From contig JAHISH010000003.1 in assembly GCA_018818365.1 (NCBI GenBank), forward strand, positions 1-6,191: a stretch of DNA of 6,191 nucleotides, read 5' to 3'. Shown here one piece after another: positions 4,831 to 6,191 of the stretch. Made by a program: the position numbers and the translations under genes. The notes beneath the pieces are model-generated. The model was not told the origin of the DNA and searched no databases. It worked only from the letters and a program-made list of their open reading frames with translations. The DNA is from Candidatus Omnitrophota bacterium (lineage in GTDB: Bacteria > Omnitrophota > Gorgyraeia > Gygaellales > Profunditerraquicolaceae). Position 1 is the first letter of the stretch; every line of letters starts with the position of its first letter.

Positions 4831-6081
4831 CTACCCTCTCCGCAAAAAACGGGCAGGGACTCCCACGACGGTTGTCTTATCCGAAACGTTCCTGGTAACA
4901 ACTGTACCGGCACCGGTAGTTGCCTTCTTTCCGATACGTAGCGGTGCCACTAAAATACTATCCGAACCGATAAACGCATCTGACCCTATACGGGTCTGAT
5001 TCTTATTCTTTCCGTCGAAATTTGCGGTAACGGTCCCCGCCCCGATATTGACCCGCTCCCCTATCTGGGAATCTCCGACATAGCAGAAATGCTTCGCCCA
5101 TGTCTTGGTACCCACGCGCGCGCGCGCCATCTCGACAAAATTACCGACAAGCACCTCATCCTGCAGGCGCACCCCTTCGCGCAAGTGCGCGAAGGGGCCG
5201 ACCAGGCAACGGGCACCAATTGTAACATTCGTTTCGATCACTGTAAAGGGATAAATCGTCGTATCCGGTCCGATTTTTGCGTCGAAACTGATAAAAGTAG
5301 ACGCAGGGTCAATGAGAGTAACCCCCTCTTTCATAAACCGTTCATTGATACGCTGGCGTACATGCGCAATTGCCTTGGCAAGCTCCACGCGGGAGTTGAT
5401 CCCCATCGCTTCATCGGTATTCTTCGTCTTAATCGCATCCACTAATCCTTCATCCTTATACAAAAGCCCGATGCAGTCAGTCAAATAGTATTCCTTCTTC
5501 CGGTTATTCGGTTTGACCCGTCGTAAGGCCCGCGCCAAACTCTTTTTATTGAAACACATAATGCCGGTATTGATCTCTTTGATATCTTTTTGTGCATCAT
5601 CGGCGTCCTTATCTTCAACGATCCCGCATACGCCGGCGTAGGAATCCCGCAAGATCCTGCCGTATCCCTCTGGTTTTGCCGACTCCGCGGTAAGGAGCGT
5701 GGCATCAAGATTGTTTTCAGTATGGTATTTTAATAGACGGGAAGTAGTCTCATAGGTCAATAAAGGAGTATCTCCGTAGAGGATCAAGACTGTTCCTGCG
5801 AACGGGCCTAACCGCGACAGTCCTGCCTTAACCGCATCGGCAGTCCCCAGAAGTTTCTTCTGTACCGCGACCGTGACGCCAGCGGGAAGCTCTTTACGTA
5901 CCTCTTCATGCTTATGCCCCAAGACCACGACGGTCTTAGCGGCTTTAAGTTTCTTCACTAAATCAAGCACATAGTGGATCATCGGCCTTCCGCAAAGCGT
6001 GTGTAAAACTTTCGGAACGGCTGACTTCATGCGCGTACTCTTCCCGGCAGCTAATAGTATTACGGCGATCTTTTTAGGCAT
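4831..6081 (-). CDS. glmU: Bifunctional GlmU (UDP-GlcNAc pyrophosphorylase / GlcN-1-P acetyltransferase), short beta-helix form
   Basis: GlmU acetylates glucosamine-1-phosphate with acetyl-CoA and then couples the product to UTP, giving UDP-GlcNAc for peptidoglycan and lipopolysaccharide. The N-terminal Rossmann-like uridyltransferase domain (1-230) shows LLAAGKSTRMKS (9-20) with PK (23-24), LLGTADAV (77-84), YGD with Asp104, GYGRI, EINTG and GINS with Asn229. The left-handed beta-helix domain (about 255-416) retains Arg301, catalytic His331, Tyr334, Asn345 (VNIGAGT), Lys360 and Ser373. The protein has 416 residues against 456 in E. coli. The distance from Asn229 to His331 is 34 shorter, about two helix coils. 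The residue matching E. coli Lys351 is Ala319. An in-frame TAA lies 9 nt upstream of ATG 6081, fixing the earliest start. No Shine-Dalgarno sequence is visible. The uridyltransferase role is secure, the acetyltransferase role probable. Confidence 0.93.
   Translation of the reverse strand: MPKKIAVILLAAGKSTRMKSAVPKVLHTLCGRPMIHYVLDLVKKLKAAKTVVVLGHKHEEVRKELPAGVTVAVQKKLLGTADAVKAGLSRLGPFAGTVLILYGDTPLLTYETTSRLLKYHTENNLDATLLTAESAKPEGYGRILRDSYAGVCGIVEDKDADDAQKDIKEINTGIMCFNKKSLARALRRVKPNNRKKEYYLTDCIGLLYKDEGLVDAIKTKNTDEAMGINSRVELAKAIAHVRQRINERFMKEGVTLIDPASTFISFDAKIGPDTTIYPFTVIETNVTIGARCLVGPFAHLREGVRLQDEVLVGNFVEMARARVGTKTWAKHFCYVGDSQIGERVNIGAGTVTANFDGKNKNQTRIGSDAFIGSDSILVAPLRIGKKATTGAGTVVTRNVSDKTTVVGVPARFLRRG
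5114..5128. repeat. Alternating CG tract inside glmU
   Basis: An uninterrupted run of alternating C and G (bases 5115-5127), preceded by A, encodes Ala-Arg-Ala-Arg at residues 319-322 of GlmU. Such tracts can adopt Z-DNA and are prone to slippage by two-base units. Here the frame is intact. Confidence 0.8.
5172..5197. repeat. 26-nt near-perfect palindrome inside glmU
   Basis: CCCCTTCGCGC and GCGCGAAGGGG are exact reverse complements separated by four bases. One more A-T pair leaves only two unpaired central bases. The palindrome encodes GPFAHLREG (residues 296-304) in the conserved acetyltransferase segment that includes Arg301. No T run follows on either strand, so it is not an intrinsic terminator. 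A strong mRNA hairpin or a DNA cruciform is possible. Confidence 0.85.
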
Positions 6082-6191
6082 AATTGGTTACGGTAAGTTG
6101 CCCTGGAACACTTGTAGCTTTAGCTATAAATTATTGCACGCCAAGGATTCCTAATGACGGCACAATTTACGGAACGAGTATAGCGAGTGAA
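6082..6191. other. Non-coding region upstream of glmU, rich in inverted repeats
   Basis: I see no gene in these 110 nt up to the window edge. An outer pair matches GTAAGTTG-CC (6093-6102) with GG-CA-CAATTTAC (6159-6170). A hairpin lies at 6112-6129 (TTGTAGC, loop TTTA, GCTATAA). An alternative 41-nt imperfect palindrome covers 6128-6168 and competes with the outer pair. It could be a leader RNA for glmU, a small dispersed palindromic repeat, or the remains of a neighbouring element. No clear promoter, Shine-Dalgarno sequence or tRNA T-loop motif is present. Confidence 0.5.

Noticed and set aside
4376..5445. Plus-strand open frames opposite prs and glmU (4376-4729, 4542-4898, 5089-5445)
   Set aside because: Shadows of secure genes, with no good ribosome sites or family resemblance.
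6082..6191. tRNA or short coding gene at the right edge
   Set aside because: No GGTTCRA-type T-loop or cloverleaf arms. Open frames here are at most about 23 codons and show no family resemblance; the plus-strand ATG at 6154 gives only 9 codons.
1..6191. CRISPR array, insertion sequence or prophage genes
   Set aside because: No regularly spaced repeats, transposase or phage motifs; nearly all sequence is accounted for by nine housekeeping genes.

Overview
The window is a stretch of ordinary bacterial chromosome with one long minus-strand gene block. In transcription order (right to left) it reads glmU, prs, rplY (ctc type), pth, rpsF, ssb, rpsR, rplI, dnaB. The dnaB reading frame runs off the left edge. 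Gaps between genes are 19 to 44 nt, pth/rpsF overlap by 1 nt and ssb/rpsR by 11 nt. No convincing intrinsic terminator was seen, so the block is most simply read as one transcription unit, possibly with internal starts.

Right part (about 3.1-6.1 kb): glmU makes UDP-GlcNAc for cell-wall (and any LPS) synthesis. prs makes PRPP for nucleotide, His and Trp synthesis. rplY encodes the 5S-rRNA-binding protein bL25 in its long CTC form. pth recycles peptidyl-tRNA. Centre and left (1-2.5 kb): the widespread rpsF-ssb-rpsR-rplI-dnaB cluster joins ribosomal proteins bS6, bS18 and bL9 to single-strand DNA-binding protein and the replicative helicase. The whole block therefore links precursor supply, translation and replication.

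The organism is a bacterium of moderate GC content. A two-domain GlmU, a CTC-type L25 and this gene order fit many Gram-negative-type lineages. The overall flavour resembles uncultured groups such as Omnitrophota, but that is a low-confidence guess from protein style, not from a search.

No mobile element, CRISPR array, rRNA or tRNA was seen, and I see no new multi-gene system. The points worth a second look are small. GlmU has a left-handed beta-helix about 34 residues shorter than in E. coli; an active-site lysine is replaced by Ala within an alternating CG tract; and a near-perfect 26-nt palindrome lies at the same place. SSB lacks the usual acidic D-D-D-I-P-F tip. Prs has Asp changed to Ala in the PRPP loop. 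bS18 carries a zinc-type Cys/His set and a duplicated N-terminal basic unit. The 110-nt region upstream of glmU is rich in inverted repeats and could be a leader RNA or a dispersed repeat. The six longest plus-strand open frames are antisense shadows of these genes.
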